A stretch of 64,000 nt of DNA from Neurospora tetraspora. Its lineage: Eukaryota > Ascomycota > Sordariomycetes > Sordariales > Sordariaceae. The translations under genes and the position numbers were made by a program. Shown piece by piece: positions 46,712-59,971 of this stretch (its first letter is position 1; each line of letters begins with the position of its first letter). The notes under the pieces are model-generated. The model was given only the letters and a program-made list of their open reading frames with translations, was not told the DNA's origin and searched no databases. Location: NCBI RefSeq assembly GCF_033439725.1, contig NW_026944393.1:620001-684000 (forward strand), in the 5' to 3' direction.

Positions 46712-46894
46712 ACCAAACAACGTTCCCCAGCCCTCTTCTACAGCCGAGTGAGCTTCGCTGCTCTTTCCTTTGACAACCCAAAACAAGCATTGTCGCCTCG
46801 ATTCTCTCCGTGTCACCCGCACAAAGCTTGTTTGATCCATCATACTACCAACAAGCATTCGATTCACCTTTTAACAAACCCTCTTCACCAAACA

Positions 46895-49800
46895 ATGCCC
46901 ATCTCGAGTGACCCCGCTGGCAAGCTCGAGGTCGACACCAACATGTCCAACAACTCGACAACGTCGGCATCCCCATCGCCGACCAGTGGGAACCCTCCCG
47001 TTGCTGGTGATGAGTCTGGTATGCCAACATATGCCCCTCTGCTGCTTTGCTGCTTCACTGCTTTGCTTACCCCTCCACGGGATCGTCTTATACATTACTG
47101 CCTACCTCCATGCCTTCCTGACTCGTACATACCCTCAAGCCCTGTTATTGACCATCAACCGCCCTGGTCTTTGCGAAGAAGAACCGCTTGGCTGACTATG
47201 GATGGCTGACTTCGAAAGCCGCGACCATCACAGTGAATACCCAAGCTCTCGCTGCTCCGGCCAACAACTTCCCTCCACCCAAGACAGATAAACCCCGTCC
47301 TCACGTCTGCGGAACATGCCAGCGGTCCTTTGCCCGTCTGGAACACCTCAAGCGCCATGAGCGATCCCATACCAAAGAAAAGCCCTTCGAGTGCCCAGAC
47401 TGTGCAAGATGCTTTGCCCGAAGAGATCTGTTGTTGAGGCACCAGCAGAAGCTACACCAGACCACTACCCCGTCGTCGCGTCCTCGCAACCGCCGCGAGA
47501 GCACGAGCGCGCCTATGGCCGGTGGTAATAACCGGGTTCGCAAGAATAGCGTAGCTGGCCCTGGCCCCAATGCTGCCGCCCAAGCAGCAGTCACTGCTGC
47601 CATGCGGCCTCGAGCAAACACCATTAGTCACGTCGACACTGCGACAATGCAGTTGATCGCTGCGGCCAATGCTCAGGCGGCCAGGGCTATGCCACCACAA
47701 CACGGCCGGCATCCCAGCTTGGCTGGCTTCCCTCACAACAACTTTGATCATCACGCTTATACCGGGATGGCGAACGCCATGGTGCAGCGCGGTGTTCCTC
47801 ACGGACTCCCCAAACTGGAGACCCATACCATCAACGGCATGGACTTCTCTACGGGCTTGAGGACAGCTCCCATTATGCCCTTCAACCCAGAGTTCGACTT
47901 TGGGGAAGCCTCGATGCTGTTTAGCCCGGCCTCGACCATCAACCCCAACGCGCTTCATTACAATGACTCGCCGAGCCTGATGGGCGTCGACCCATTGTCT
48001 CCCTTCCCCCACGGGCTTCCTGACATGACAGGCGGCCAGCATATGGATGATAACTTTGACTGGCTACAAGGCTTTGAGCAGACAATGTCCTTCAATAACG
48101 ATCTGCACGACCATGCCATTGACCGCTCCTCGCCTTCAGCCATCAGCACTGCCAGCCAGAGCGGCATCAGCGACGTAATGGTGGATGGATCGAACCACCG
48201 CGCTCCCGCTGTGGAGACGAGCTCGATCTGGCAGGGCAGTATAATGGGGCCCCCGCAAATGCCCAACTCGTTTTCTCTCGGCGACATGGGCAATACCGTA
48301 TTCCCCGACCTCTTGACCGGGGTTCCCCTATCGCCGCAGCCCGCTCCGTCCAGCAAGAGTATGGGGGATGCCTACTTTTCGACACCACCGTCCTCAATGA
48401 ACTCGCTAAGTCCCAACATGTTCTCGGGCCTCAATGGTCAAAACATGAACAATGCACTGAACAATTTCGGTGCCGGCCCGGAGACGCCGTCGTCGATGAA
48501 TGGTAGTACTCATGGCACCTTACCCGTCTCGACAATCACTGATTCAACAAGACATGCCATCCTAGGTGCCCTGACGGCCTCCCAGGCTTCCCAGTTCGGA
48601 GCTCGAAGATACTCGTACGCGACAACCAGCTCCCCGTTGTCGACACAATCACCGACGACAGCCACCACCACCACCGAGCTCCCCAACACCCTCCCCAACA
48701 CCCACGATCTCCAACGATACGTCAGTGCTTATTTGCGATATTTCCACCCACATCTGCCGTTCCTCCACATACCGACGCTCTCCTTCGACGTTCCCACGCT
48801 TTCGGTTAACGGGCAGGACAATGGTATTGGCGGGAGCGGTTGCCTTCTCCTCTCGATGGCGGCTATTGGTGCCCTCTACGAGATGCAGCAGCAGATATCG
48901 ATGGAGATGTTCGGTATGGCCAAAAAGATGATTCAATTATACCTTGATGAGAGAAGAAAAGCAAACGTAAGGAAGGCAGATTTCCGGCGACCTTCCATGT
49001 CGGAGCACACTTTACAGCAGCAGGAAAACCCGATCGAAACGCCCGTCTGGCTTGTTCAAGCTATGCTCCTCAACGTAATTTATGGCCACAATTGCGGCGA
49101 CAAACGGTCCGGCGAAATTGCGTCAACCCACGCTGCCGCGCTGGTAAGTCTGGCCCAAGGAGCCGAGCTGCTGAACCCGATCAGGATCGAGCCCAGCGTC
49201 GGTGTCGACATGATGGATATGGATGGAAGCTGGAATGCGGCAGAGGTGGAATGGCTCCGCTGGAAGTCCATGGAGGAGAGGAAGCGGACGCTCTATACCG
49301 TGTTTATTCTCTCTAGCCTTGTGGTATCCGCTTATAACCACACGCCAGCCTTGACCAACTCCGAGATCTTCCTCGACCTCCCATGTGATGAAGAGTTCTT
49401 TGCTGCGGACTCGAGTCAAATCTTCCATGCCAAAGGTGGCGTCGCGGCCGCAAACCACAACCGGATGACGTTTCACGAGGCTCTGGGGGCACTCCTCCAG
49501 AGGCAGAAACTGGCTTCAGGGTTGGCGGACGGCAACGACTTTTCCAACAGTAACCTTCCGAAGCCAAGCACGTTTGGTTGTCTGATCCTCATCAATGCCC
49601 TGCACAATTACATCTGGGAAACTCGCCAACGCCACCATAACAAGGTATGGACGAATGAAGAGACTGAAAAGATGCATCGACACATTGAGCCTGCTCTTCG
49701 CGCGTGGAAAGCCGTATGGGAGAGCAATCCCCACCATAGCCCAGAGCGTCCGAATCCGTTTGGCAAGGGGCCGCTTGCCGCCGATGCCATTCCGTTGCTT

Positions 49801-50562
49801 GATCTTGCCTACGTCCGTCTCTACGTCAACTTTTCTCGCGTCAAGGAGAAGTTTTGGCAGCGGGATTGGGATGGCATGGCAGAGGAGCTGGCTCGCGGCT
49901 TTGAGATAGTCCAACATGCCGAGCTGACCCCAATCGCTAGCAATCCTGCAACAGAAGACGCGAACACGGCCACGCCTGAAGCCTTCCCCAATCTGAGCCT
50001 CGGCCAGTCGCCACTCTCAATTGCGAACAACCGGTCCGATCCACGGAGGGAACGCCATCTCAGAAAGGCAGGTTTCATCGCGGCTGACTCGTTGCTCAAT
50101 GCGGACAAGTTCAATGTAACGTTCGCCGATGCGACCGCTCGCGAGCTGCCTGTGCAGTCAGCGATCTGCACCTTTGATTGCGCACAGGTGCTGGCTGAGT
50201 GGGTTGCCACTCTGCAAGACCGCGTTGGGCGATACCTGGGGATCCTCGGTCAGGACGATGTTGACCTGAAAGAAGTGCCCGCGGTGGTTCTGCTGGAAGA
50301 GGATGACATCAAGCTGTTGGGCAAGATCCAGGAGATTATCCAGCGGGCGGAGCTCAAGATGAATGCGGATCAGACGTCTCATGGTGCTATCAATGGCGAC
50401 GGTGTCGACGGCGTCAATGGCGTTCAGCGGGATGATCATATGGGTTATGCGGCGAAGATACTGCGCATCACGGCCTATCTCATTGAGAAGGGCGCTGTGT
50501 GGCCGGGTAAGTTTTCGGTCTCCCCAGACGTGATTGAGAAAGCAAACTCTAACCAACTCTAG
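46895..50562 (+). CDS. C2H2 zinc-finger transcription factor with fungal_trans domain (Adr1-like fingers), 1150 aa
   Basis: The exons are 46895-47018 and 47234-50562, with a 215-bp GTATGC...CACAG intron in phase. The start is the first ATG giving the N-terminal Ser/Thr-rich exon; using only the second exon would lose it. Two adjacent C2H2 fingers (C67, C70, H83, H87; C95, C98, H111, H116) contain RLEHLKRHERSH and ARRDLLLRHQQKLH, nearly the same recognition helices as yeast Adr1, so a TTGG(A/G)G-like site is expected. A long Asn/Ser/Pro-rich region follows. From about residue 535 (DLQRYVSAYLRYFHPHLPFLHIPT) runs the fungal-specific transcription factor domain to about residue 900, a combination also seen in Tda9/Rsf2 and AmdX-type regulators. 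It should act in the nucleus; which pathway it controls cannot be read here. Confidence 0.88.
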
Positions 50563-52477
50563 TAACCCGTTTGATCTCCTCTTGTCTCGAAACCCATGCG
50601 AATCACATGCGCGCGCGCGCCGAGAAGTCCGTTACGGCAATGGAATAAACTGTCGACAATGACAACATCAGACACTGCTTGCTACATCTTCGTATTCATT
50701 ACGACGAATATCTTTCCGACATACATGTTTTCATGAATGCCCACATCTTCAACTTTAACAGTACGGGAGCAACTTTTCGTCGACATCTCAACAAGACTCG
50801 AGGGTTAACAGGACAAATACGAGTCGAATCTGGGAAACAATCTGGGAGGTTCGGACAGGCCTAGAAAAAGGGCTTGTGATTGAAATGGGGCATGGGGGAT
50901 TGGAACTGGGAATGATGGGAGGCCATACCGTTGATATTTGATGAATTTTTCAAGAGACTTCTAACGAAGCGATGACGGCGTTTGGGTTTGGTTTTGTGGT
51001 TCTATGGTTCTCTGGTTTTTTTTTTAGTTTTTTTTTTTCTTTTTTCTTTCTTTTTTTTTTGTTTTTTTTTTTTTTGTTTTGGGAGGGGGGTGGGGGGTTA
51101 GGTTTCGTGTACATTCTTGTACATGTATTATTTGACGAGGTACCGCGAGACAAGCGATCTGTCGGTTATGTTTATTTTCTGTCATTTTCAAGGATCGAAA
51201 GACTTCTGTGAGCGGTGTGTTTTTGTGTGTATGTTTTTTTCTTTCTTTTTGTTGCGGGATGAAGGAAAGATACATGGACCTATCTGGTTTGGATAGGACA
51301 GCGAGAACCAGGCGAGCGATAAGAAGGCAAGACAGGCATCTAGTGATGCTGCTTCTGGACGTTTCTGGGCGTGTTGAGCGAAGACGGGAAAAGGAGCTGA
51401 AAACCGAAAGAGAAAAAGACAAGACGAAGGAAGATGAAAATGGTGAAAACAAAAGACATGGAGAAACGAAACTATGAACGGAAAGGTCTTACCCTTATGG
51501 TTAACTTGGAACAGCACCAGATCGGATCGATGGTTCGAAATGTGTTGAGTCGTTCTTTGGAAACCAGATTGCAAGTTCACTTCTTGTGGTAACTAGCAAG
51601 CAACTAGGGTTCGGTGTTGAGACTGTCGGGTGCCCTCTGGGAATTGACAGTATCGCACTGATGGGAGGATTGCGGATATGGCTCATGGACATGGATATGG
51701 CACTCTGATAGCGGGAAGTAAATGAAATACGAATTTTGGTTCTTTGTTCATGTGGTGCGTTTTTGGGCACTGCTGTTGGTGATGTGAGTTGTGCTGGGCT
51801 GGTGAATTGTTGAGTCGAGGTGAGTAGATTTTTTTTCGTACCTCTAGCCATTTCTTTTCGTCGACCGACGAGACAGATTGATGATGCTTCTTTTGATTCT
51901 TTAGCTGCAGGTCCATACCTAGGTGATCAATCAGCTTCAAGTGCAACTCCCCGAGGCTTCTCATCTACGTACAATCCTCCTCTCATGCCCCATACGGTCG
52001 TACACCGCGCCATCGGACCAAACTTCCCACAGGACACATACGGAAGGAAACAGCTCTGGATGTTTATGGTGGGTATCATTTTTCTATCATGCATGCCCTC
52101 CTCTATGCATCTCTACACATCTTCTATCCTCTATCCTCTATAGCCCTAGTAGTCTAATAGCTCCCAGATCTATCGTGCTCTCGTCCATCATTGTTGAAAA
52201 TCCCAGATATCCAGACTTGTGTGACCGTTACGCCTTTAACCGAACCAGAACGTATTACAGATCCATCAATCATCAAGAGTTGAGATTCCCTTTTGCTTTT
52301 TTTTTTCCCTCTCGGACCTGTTGAAGCCCCCCGTCCCCTTTCTTTCTCCCTTTCTTTCTCTTTTCAACATCGTATGCAATGTCTGGTAGTAGAACTACCG
52401 GAGTAGCACTAACCACAGCAGCTCTACTCTATGCATCCCGAAGAAGCAGCAGCAGCAGCAGCAGCAAAGCCACACGC
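50563..52477. other. Convergent 3' intergenic region
   Basis: This region lies between the 3' ends of the zinc-finger gene and the desaturase gene, which converge. It holds a CG-alternating run near 50609-50620 and a T-rich stretch at 51017-51078. A CAG/AGC run near 52447-52465 lies just past the desaturase stop. Open frames are low-complexity and no gene is supported. It presumably contains both 3' UTRs. Confidence 0.6.
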
Positions 52478-53890
52478 TTACTGGGTGGTCTGAACGGTGT
52501 GCGCCCAAACAAGCGCGCCGGGAACCTTGGGGTCCGGAACGACCCACTTGCAGTGGGTGAAGTTGTACCACAGCTGGCCCATGAAGGAGCGGTCGTCGCG
52601 GTGGTAGAGGGGGCCGAGCATGGGGCGGATCGAGTTGGTGGCTTCTTCGGCGTAGTAGAAGGGGATGCGACTGTGAATTGAGGCGTTAGCGGGGGAAATC
52701 GAGGGGGAGAAATGAGAAACAACCAGGACATCAAACTTACGGGAACAAGTGGTGAACGACGTGGTGGTCGATGATGTTGTGGAAAAGGTGCTTGCCAATG
52801 AAGCCGAAATCGCGGTCGACGGTGGCGAGAGCGCCCTTGACGAAGGTCCAGGAGTCGGCCTCGAAGTGGTGGACTTCCTCGTGAGTGTGGTGGAGGTAGG
52901 TGATGGCGACTGTTTGCGAGCGAGCGTTAGCGCTAATACCAGAAAAATTCAGGAACTCAAGAGACACAACTTACCCAACCAGTGATGAACCCAGAAGTAC
53001 TGCTGGAAGTACAGCAGGCCAACCATCTGCCAGCCAACAACCTGCGCGGCCTGGTAGAGGACATAGCCCATGATCATGAGACCGAGATCAGAAAGGGCAA
53101 TATAGATGGCCTCGGAATTGCGGAACACAGCAGAGGAAGGCTCAAAGTGGCTAACCCTCAACCAGCCCATGCCGCCCTTGCCAGTCTCCCACTGCTTGCT
53201 GCCCTTGCCGGCCGACACGTTGAAGAGCAAGTACATCTGCCAACCGGCCAACTGATGGGCGAGGAGCTTGACGAGCTGGACAATGGGCACATCCTCAAAC
53301 ATCTCGGCGGTCTCCTTATCCATGTACAAGTTGGCCAGCTTCCTCTGGTTGCGATCAGCCGCGGTGGCGGGGACAAACGCCATGTCCTTCTCCATGTGGC
53401 CGGTGAAACGATGATGGCGATGATGGCTGAACTTCCAGCTGAAGAAGGGAACCAAAAGGAAGGAGTGACCAATCCAGCCGATAACGTTGTTGAACCACGT
53501 GTGTCTCGAGAAAGCACCGTGGCCGCACTCGTGCGCCAGGATCCAGATGCCTGTGCAGACCAGGCCCTGGAGGTAGCCGTACAGAGCCCAGGCGCCGTAG
53601 CGGAGAGGAGTGGAGGCGATCAAGGGGATGTACTGCCAGGCGAGGTAGCCGAGCCCAAAGGCCATGGCGAAGTCCCGGAAGAAGTAGGACATGGAGATCC
53701 AGACGCGCGGGCGGAAGCAGTGGTCGGGGATGGCGTCGCGAATGGTCTTGATGTCGGGGTATTCGATGGCGTCGGTGGAAGCCTGCTGCTTCTGGGAGGT
53801 GGAAGCAGAAGAAGAGACGTCGGCGCCGGAGGTCGTGGCGTCGACGACCTCGGGGGCCACGGCCTTGTGGCTGCGGGTGGTGACCGTCAT
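52478..53890 (-). CDS. Delta-12-type (oleate) fatty acid desaturase, 425 aa
   Basis: Exons 53890-52975, 52909-52741 and 52670-52478 join in phase across 65- and 70-bp GTAAGT...CAG introns. The product is a membrane-bound, endoplasmic-reticulum acyl desaturase that would place the second double bond in oleoyl chains to give linoleate. The three di-iron histidine boxes are present: HECGH (120-124), HHRHH (156-160) and HVVHH (355-359), with hydrophobic hairpins before the first and between the second and third. The N-terminal 45 residues are polar and Ser/Thr/Ala-rich. The HECGHGAFS and FSHHRHHRFTGHMEKD context is that of the fungal Delta-12/omega-3 branch. I favour Delta-12, but an omega-3 activity cannot be excluded by reading alone. 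The third histidine box is completed only after splicing, which confirms the exon joins. Confidence 0.92.
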
Positions 53891-56800
53891 GTTGGGCGTG
53901 GTGGTGATGTTCTTGATGATATCAAGAACGGAAGAGGAAGGAAGAAGCGAGAAGAGGGTGGTGTGAAAGACCTGAGGTTCAACTCACACTCGACACCTCT
54001 TTCAGAAAAGAAATTGGTGATGGGAGGAAAAAAAAAAGGAAGTTCGGGGAGAAAACAAGAGGAGAGGGGAGAAAAAGGAAGAGAGAGTCGGGGACGGGAC
54101 GGCCAAAAGGGTGGACGGGATGAAAAAAAAGTTATGGGGTCCATCTCTACTGTGAGCTAGTCTACCTATCTAATCAGCAACCTTTCGGTCCAGACAACAG
54201 GCATTGCGCTACTCGTCAGGACTACCGTGCTCAACCCTGCACGGCCCCCGACATTCGGGCGCTCCTTTTCCTCCTTTTTTGTCCATGTGCGCATTGATTC
54301 GTTGGAGTGTTTCTTGCCCTCTCTTTTTTGCCCTTTCTGCACCGACTGCAGTTAACTTTTTTCTTGTCTCCATTTCTGGGGTCCTTTCTCTTCCCCTCAC
54401 TAACAGGGGGCTGCTGGCTCGCTGGGTGCCCTGGCTCCTCAGGGGGTCCCCCCAGAGACTTGTATCCACAAGGCGAAAATGCTTAGCGCGGTTTATCCTG
54501 ACACTGACCGACCGTCACCAACGAAGCGAAGAGCAAGCGGGTTCGGGAGAGGACGGGCTGGAACGAGGGGAGGAGGCGGTTTGAAGTGGTTGATGGTTGA
54601 TGGTTCACCGTTGACACTGCGGTGAGGATTGAGGGGTCGGTTACGAGGCGAGAGTTGGTCGACAACTGGCGGGGAATGATACCTTAGGGGAGGGTTGGTG
54701 AACCTTGCATTCGTTGTTCATGTTAGAGGGAGAGAGTCATAGGATAAAGAAGGCACCTACCCGACCAACTGTCATCTGCCCTTTCCCTTCCTTTCTTCCA
54801 CTTGATGTTCCCAGTCTTTTTGTCCCACAAGCTCCAATTCTTTGCACTTTATTTCAGCTTCCCCGGATATTCTGCACCGCCGTTGAACCTTTACTTTCAG
54901 CTTGTCTCAGGCCTCAGCTTAAAGTCGGCGACCATCAATTCCAAAACAAGAACACTGCAAAAACTCGGTTTCCAAATCCAGTGCTTTCCAAAAAACCTTC
55001 ACCGCCCAATCTGAACCAATAGGAACTGGCAGCCCCTGCCTAGCTCATGCACAAAGGGTCCTAGCGTTGTTTCTACTTGCAATGTGACATTTCCCATTGG
55101 TCAGCTTGGACGAGGTCAATGCTAATTGCTACCTGTAAGAAAAGGGTCCTCGACTTGGGGCAGCGGGCAGGCAACTCCCGTCGAGGGGGGCAGGCATCTG
55201 GAGCAGGCCCACCGGTTTCACAAGCAGATCTTTTGAGAAAAGACCTTGTCGGCTCTCCTATTTCCTGCTTCTCGCCTCCTCCTTTTTACGGCTTGTGACT
55301 GTGAGACATTCGAGAAGGAGATTTCTCAAGCGGTACGAGCAGAACAGGAATGCCCGAATCTTCACATGCAACGTGCAACTGCAACCACAGCAGCACGGCA
55401 ACAATCCCAAGTGGGTCAGCCAACTCAAGTGCAACCTCCCAACTCGCTGCAGGAAAATCCTCAACACTTTTTGGTGACTTTTGGATTTCCTGACGTTATC
55501 AGATGTCTTCGCGTTGGCCCTTGATATCAACAATTCTTAGCAATTCATGAACTCGTGCATGCGCGTGGTGTTAGGGTATTTCTTTTTATAGCAGGATTAG
55601 CCGATGCATGATGGTTGTATCGTGACAAATGCACATTTTCTTTTTTTGGTAGGGTACCTAGAGAAACAGATCGTCACCTTGAACTGAACTCAAGTTATGG
55701 CAGCAGCTTGGAGTGAACACAGCATTCAAGACTTCAACTGCCGCCCAAGTAAGTGCATGCAGTTGAGATACGAAACTCAAACGCCGCAGACAAGATTTTT
55801 CCATCTCGTCTGTTCAGATTGACCATGTTTGTACCTACGACGACGATAATCAGTCAGGGCACATGGGGATGAGACTGGACGGAAGTGGAAGTTCTCACAG
55901 GAAATCGGATGACATTCCATCCATCCATCCCATCTCATTGCTATCCGGCTCTTCACCCCTCAAACCTCCAACATAAACCCAATTCACCTCCCTAACAATC
56001 ACATACGACCATACCCACTGGAAAACTCGGGATCCCGTCCGCTCTCCCATAGATAAGCCAGTGAGGGCCTGACTAGTAGTTGGGTCGGTGACGACCAGCG
56101 AATCCCAGGTGTTGTATGTTTTTTTTTTTTTTTTTTTTCTCTTTGTTGCCTTTTTGTCTTTTTGTCTTTTTGTCTCTCGGTCCGTCCCACTTTTGCCAAG
56201 GACACCGACCCACCTCCGACTCAGGTCTCCGAGCCCGTACATACTGTTGTACCCCGTGCGTGCCGGTTCCGGGTCCGGTTGGATTACTATTCCACACCCC
56301 ACTCAGCTCCCGCCAGGTTTCACCCTCCGCCGCCGGAGACAACACTACTCGACCATTATACGAAGCCCGGCTACAGTACCTCTAGGTAAGTGAGGTAGCG
56401 TAGGTCCCGGAACTTGAAGTCATTCTCCAGGGAAAACAATGTGGATAAGACAATGCGGAATCTTCATGCTGGATCAGGACAGAATAGATGGTCCATTGAC
56501 ACCTTCCTTCATTGCTCCCGGTCATTAATCCTCCAGCTGCCGCGGCACCCTGACCCCTTCGTTAAAGGCAACGGGCTTTCGCTCAACAGCTCCAAGTCTT
56601 TGAGGGCCTGGGAGAGGAAGGGGGCTGGTAGGACAGCTAGTTGCCGGCTAAGGCCATGTCGTCTTCTATGTCACGGTTCGAAAGGGAGGACGGACGATTG
56701 AACAAAAGCCCATTCCAGTTGTCAGTTAATCTACATCTATACTTGTGCTATATCCTTTTCCCCTTCCAATCGGGTATCGCATTGACTTCCCTTTTACTTT

Positions 56801-57012
56801 CCTCTGGACATTCCCTTTTACTTTCCTCTGGACATTCCCCCTTTTCCGGGCTGCTTTACATGTTACACCCTAAACCTACCTACCCAGTCCCGTGCTCACC
56901 ATATCCAGATCTGGGACACACGCTCTTCTTACACAGACAACCCATCCTATTATCACAAACAACATCTATTGTATCGATACTTTTCAACATTTCTTCCTTC
57001 TCCCCAGACTCA
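53891..57012. other. Intergenic region upstream of the desaturase and downstream of the Utp8 gene
   Basis: About 3.1 kb carries the desaturase promoter and leader at its left end and the Utp8 3' end at its right. It holds A-rich tracts (54029-54038), poly(T) at about 56120-56138 followed by three CTTTTTGT units (about 56150-56175), and a 24-bp tandem repeat near 56788-56838. Open frames here are weak, and the one over 56641-57468 is mostly the antisense of the Utp8 gene. Confidence 0.6.
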
Positions 57013-59971
57013 TCAAAGAGCCTCCTGAACAACCAAGCTAGGCCGTCCACTCCCCTTGCTAAGCAACCCCTCCTCCGAAATCCTGTGCACCTCATACCCC
57101 CTCCTCTTCTTGCTCACAAACATACCGATCTGTCTCATACTCCTCTGCACAATTTCTCCACCGCCACGCACCCTCTCCAAGCCGATCTTCTCCTCCGTCT
57201 TGAGACCCAGCGGGAGAGGGCCCGCCGACAGCTGCACGACCGCGGTACCCTCGCCCTCAGCCTTGGGCTTAGCAAAGGCAGTGAGCGAAGTATTCGCCCT
57301 CTTGGCGTAGTTGGTAGCTTCACCAATCATGCCCTGGAGCCTGACGGTTTCGTTGAGTCCTTCCAGCGCCACGCTGACCTCGTTCTGGAAGTGGCCAAAG
57401 AACTCGGCCGCGTCTTGCTGGCTGCCCCAGGAGGCCAAGACGGCGTCGAAGCCCATCCAGCCGCCTAGGCCGACCGCGTCGATGCACCTGCTCAGCAAAT
57501 CGGCAATGAGCTTGATGGAGCCATCGGGCGGCGCTTCCTGCTCTTCTTCGGGTGATTCGTCGGCCACGTAGCTGGTGGTCCAGCCGTCCTTGATCATCTC
57601 GTTGCGGAGGACGTTCATGAGGCAGACGATCTCCTCTGTTGTCAGCAGACGGCGGAGGGTCTGGACGGTGGGGAGAGAAGGGCAGGCAGAAAGCTTGGAG
57701 AAGGCGGCGGAGAGGCCGCGCGCACGGAGGGGATAGCGGGAGGAGGTGGTGGCAAGGTACTCGGTTAGCTGGAGTTCTTGCTCGGCTTGGTCGAGTTGCT
57801 TGGTGATGGCCGCGTCGTCGTCGGTCATCTCGGTGTCCTGCTGGGGCTTGTCGGCCTCGGAGGAGGTGGTGGTGGCGTTGGGAGAGGGGCGGAGGACAAG
57901 CTCTTGCAGCTTGGGAGCGCTGGCGCTGTTGAGCAGGTCAAGGCTGCTGAGGATGAGCTTGATGGATGTTACGAGCTCGGAGGGGGAGGTCTGGGTGGAG
58001 GAGAGATAGACGACCAGGAGCTCCATTGCTGGGTCGACTTCAACGAGGACAGCCGGAAGCTCCTCGCCGATGACGTTGTCGACTTGATCACCGAGTTCGC
58101 GGATCTCTTCCTTGAAGGCGGACTTAATATTGGAGATGGTAAGGTGGCCGGCGTCAACGAGGTAATTGAGCACGCTGCTCTCGGGAAGGCGGCACGAAAG
58201 GTGGGTGGCCTTGGGGTTTTCGCTGGAGCTGGCCCAAGAGAAGACGCGGCTGATGGCGTAGAAGACCCAGCGCCGGTCAATCTGGGGGTAGTCAGAGCGC
58301 TTGGAGGGCCAGGACCACTCGGGGAGGTCCGAGGTCGCGGTCTTGTCTTCGGTAGCACCGTTGACCTTCTTGTCCTTCTTGTCCTTCTTGTCCTTCTTCT
58401 CCTTCTTAGCCTTCAGCTGGATCTTGAACTGGGCCGCCAGCAGCTCCTCGAAATCGTTCAGGTTGTTGGCGTTGAGGTACTCGTCCGCCTTGGCAGTATC
58501 GGCCGCCAATTGGGCAAGGTACTCCTCGGTCATGGTGCCAGGGAGGGCCTCGGCAAGGATAGCCGAAGGAGGAAGCTCGACATGGCCGCGCTTCTGAGCA
58601 GGCTGAGCTCTAGGGAGGCCACGGCGGATCGAATCGGCGAGGAGGCCTTCAGCGCGGCGCTTGCTGGTGCGGGTCTTGGGGGCTTCAATCTGGACGGCAA
58701 TCAAAGAGGTTCCGCATAGGCCAACTGCGATCTCGCGGCTAGCAAGGTAGGTGACGAGCTCGCACGAGACACCCATCCCGACTCCAAGGGGAGCAGTAGC
58801 CTGGAGCGAGCGGTAGACGGGGTTGTAGACGGTAAGGGAGTCGGCGGTAGCGGCAAGGACCGAGGTCTTGGACAGGCGCAAGAAAGAGGCCATTTCAGGA
58901 ACCTCCAGCTTGTTCTCGAGACGGGGAATGCCGCCGTTGAAAGCATATGTGTGAAGGACGCCCTCGGACAGCTCCTGCAAAGTGCCCGACCTAACATCGA
59001 GCTGGAACTTGGCGGCACCAGTCTTGGTTGGGAGAGGGGCGGCGAAGATGGGAATGACATTCTGCTGGTTTACTTGTTGAGAGGCCCTCTCGGTCGGTAG
59101 GGCAAGAATGTGCAAGTATCTCTGGCGTGTAGACTCGGACTTTTCTGGCGACGTGACGAGCACGAGAATGTCGGGGTTGAAACCTTGACGGTGAATCTTT
59201 TCCTGGAAGACGCCGAACAGCTCATTCTTTCCACCGAACATGCCATCGATAACATCGGCCGCGAGGGCAGGCTGGACAAAGTCGACATGGCAGCCAGTGT
59301 TGGAAGGCAGCTCCTGGGTGAGGATGGATGGCGACGACTGCCACTTCTCGGTAAGGGTCTCGCCGGCGAGGCTGATGAGAGTGCCGTCGGCGGACACGGC
59401 GATGACGTCGTGGGCGGGTGTATCTTGGTTGGTCAAGGTGTCTCTGGAGCTCCGTACTGAGGTAGCAGAAATGTGGACGATGGGCTTAGCGCAACGGTGG
59501 ACGTGGGTAGCAGTTGTCGAGGTGGTGTTTCCGGCTTCGGCAACAATATCCTTGAAGAGCTTGATCTCCTTCTTGGCCGAGAGGGAATCTTGTGTCGAGG
59601 CATAGGTGTAGCGAGAGGCAGTCTTGGAAGTAGAGGATCTCCATCGCAGCGAGTAAGGGGCGCAGGTGAAGTAGGCCTGGGGAGGGACGAGGTAGGATGT
59701 GATGGCTTGCGCCGAGGGGATCTGGACAAGAGTTAGTTGGCGACACCAACCCTAGTAGAAGACTGGGGAGTCGACTGACATCGTAGAGATGAACCGAGTC
59801 ACCGTCAATGGCAACGGCAAGCTCGGAGCGTTTCCTCTTCTTGGATCCGGGCCCTGATACCTGGCCATAGACCTCGCCGACAGTGTGTTTTCCTGGTCCG
59901 TCGGGACGGTCGAGAGGATGCGACAGCGCCTTCAGCACGTACGGCTTGTGTATTTGGAGGGTGGTCGCCAT
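57013..59971 (-). CDS. utp8: Utp8-family U3 snoRNP/small-subunit processome protein, 966 aa
   Basis: Exons 59971-59780 and 59721-57013 join across a 58-bp intron (GTCAGT...CCAG) in phase. The ATG at 59971 is chosen over one 36 bases upstream because the text from it (ATTLQIHKPYVLKALSHPLD) fits the start of fungal Utp8 proteins. Utp8 belongs to the t-UTP/UtpA part of the small-subunit processome in the nucleolus, where it supports rDNA transcription and 18S rRNA processing; the yeast protein is also tied to nuclear tRNA export. The N-terminal half should be the Utp8 beta-propeller, with a KKRKR basic patch near residue 40. A KDKKDKK-type lysine run, from a CTTCTTGTC repeat at about 58362-58400, precedes an alpha-helical C-terminal half. 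Assignment is from overall resemblance. The divergent neighbour is the Elg1-like gene. Confidence 0.82.

Noticed and set aside
52982-54160. 392-codon frame on the plus strand
   Set aside because: It is antisense to the desaturase exon; the minus-strand frame carries all three histidine boxes.
56641-57468. 275-codon frame on the plus strand
   Set aside because: Its right half is antisense to the Utp8 gene and its left half is repeat-rich intergenic DNA.
57778-58719. 313-codon Leu/Gly-rich frame on the plus strand
   Set aside because: It is a shadow of the Utp8 coding strand.
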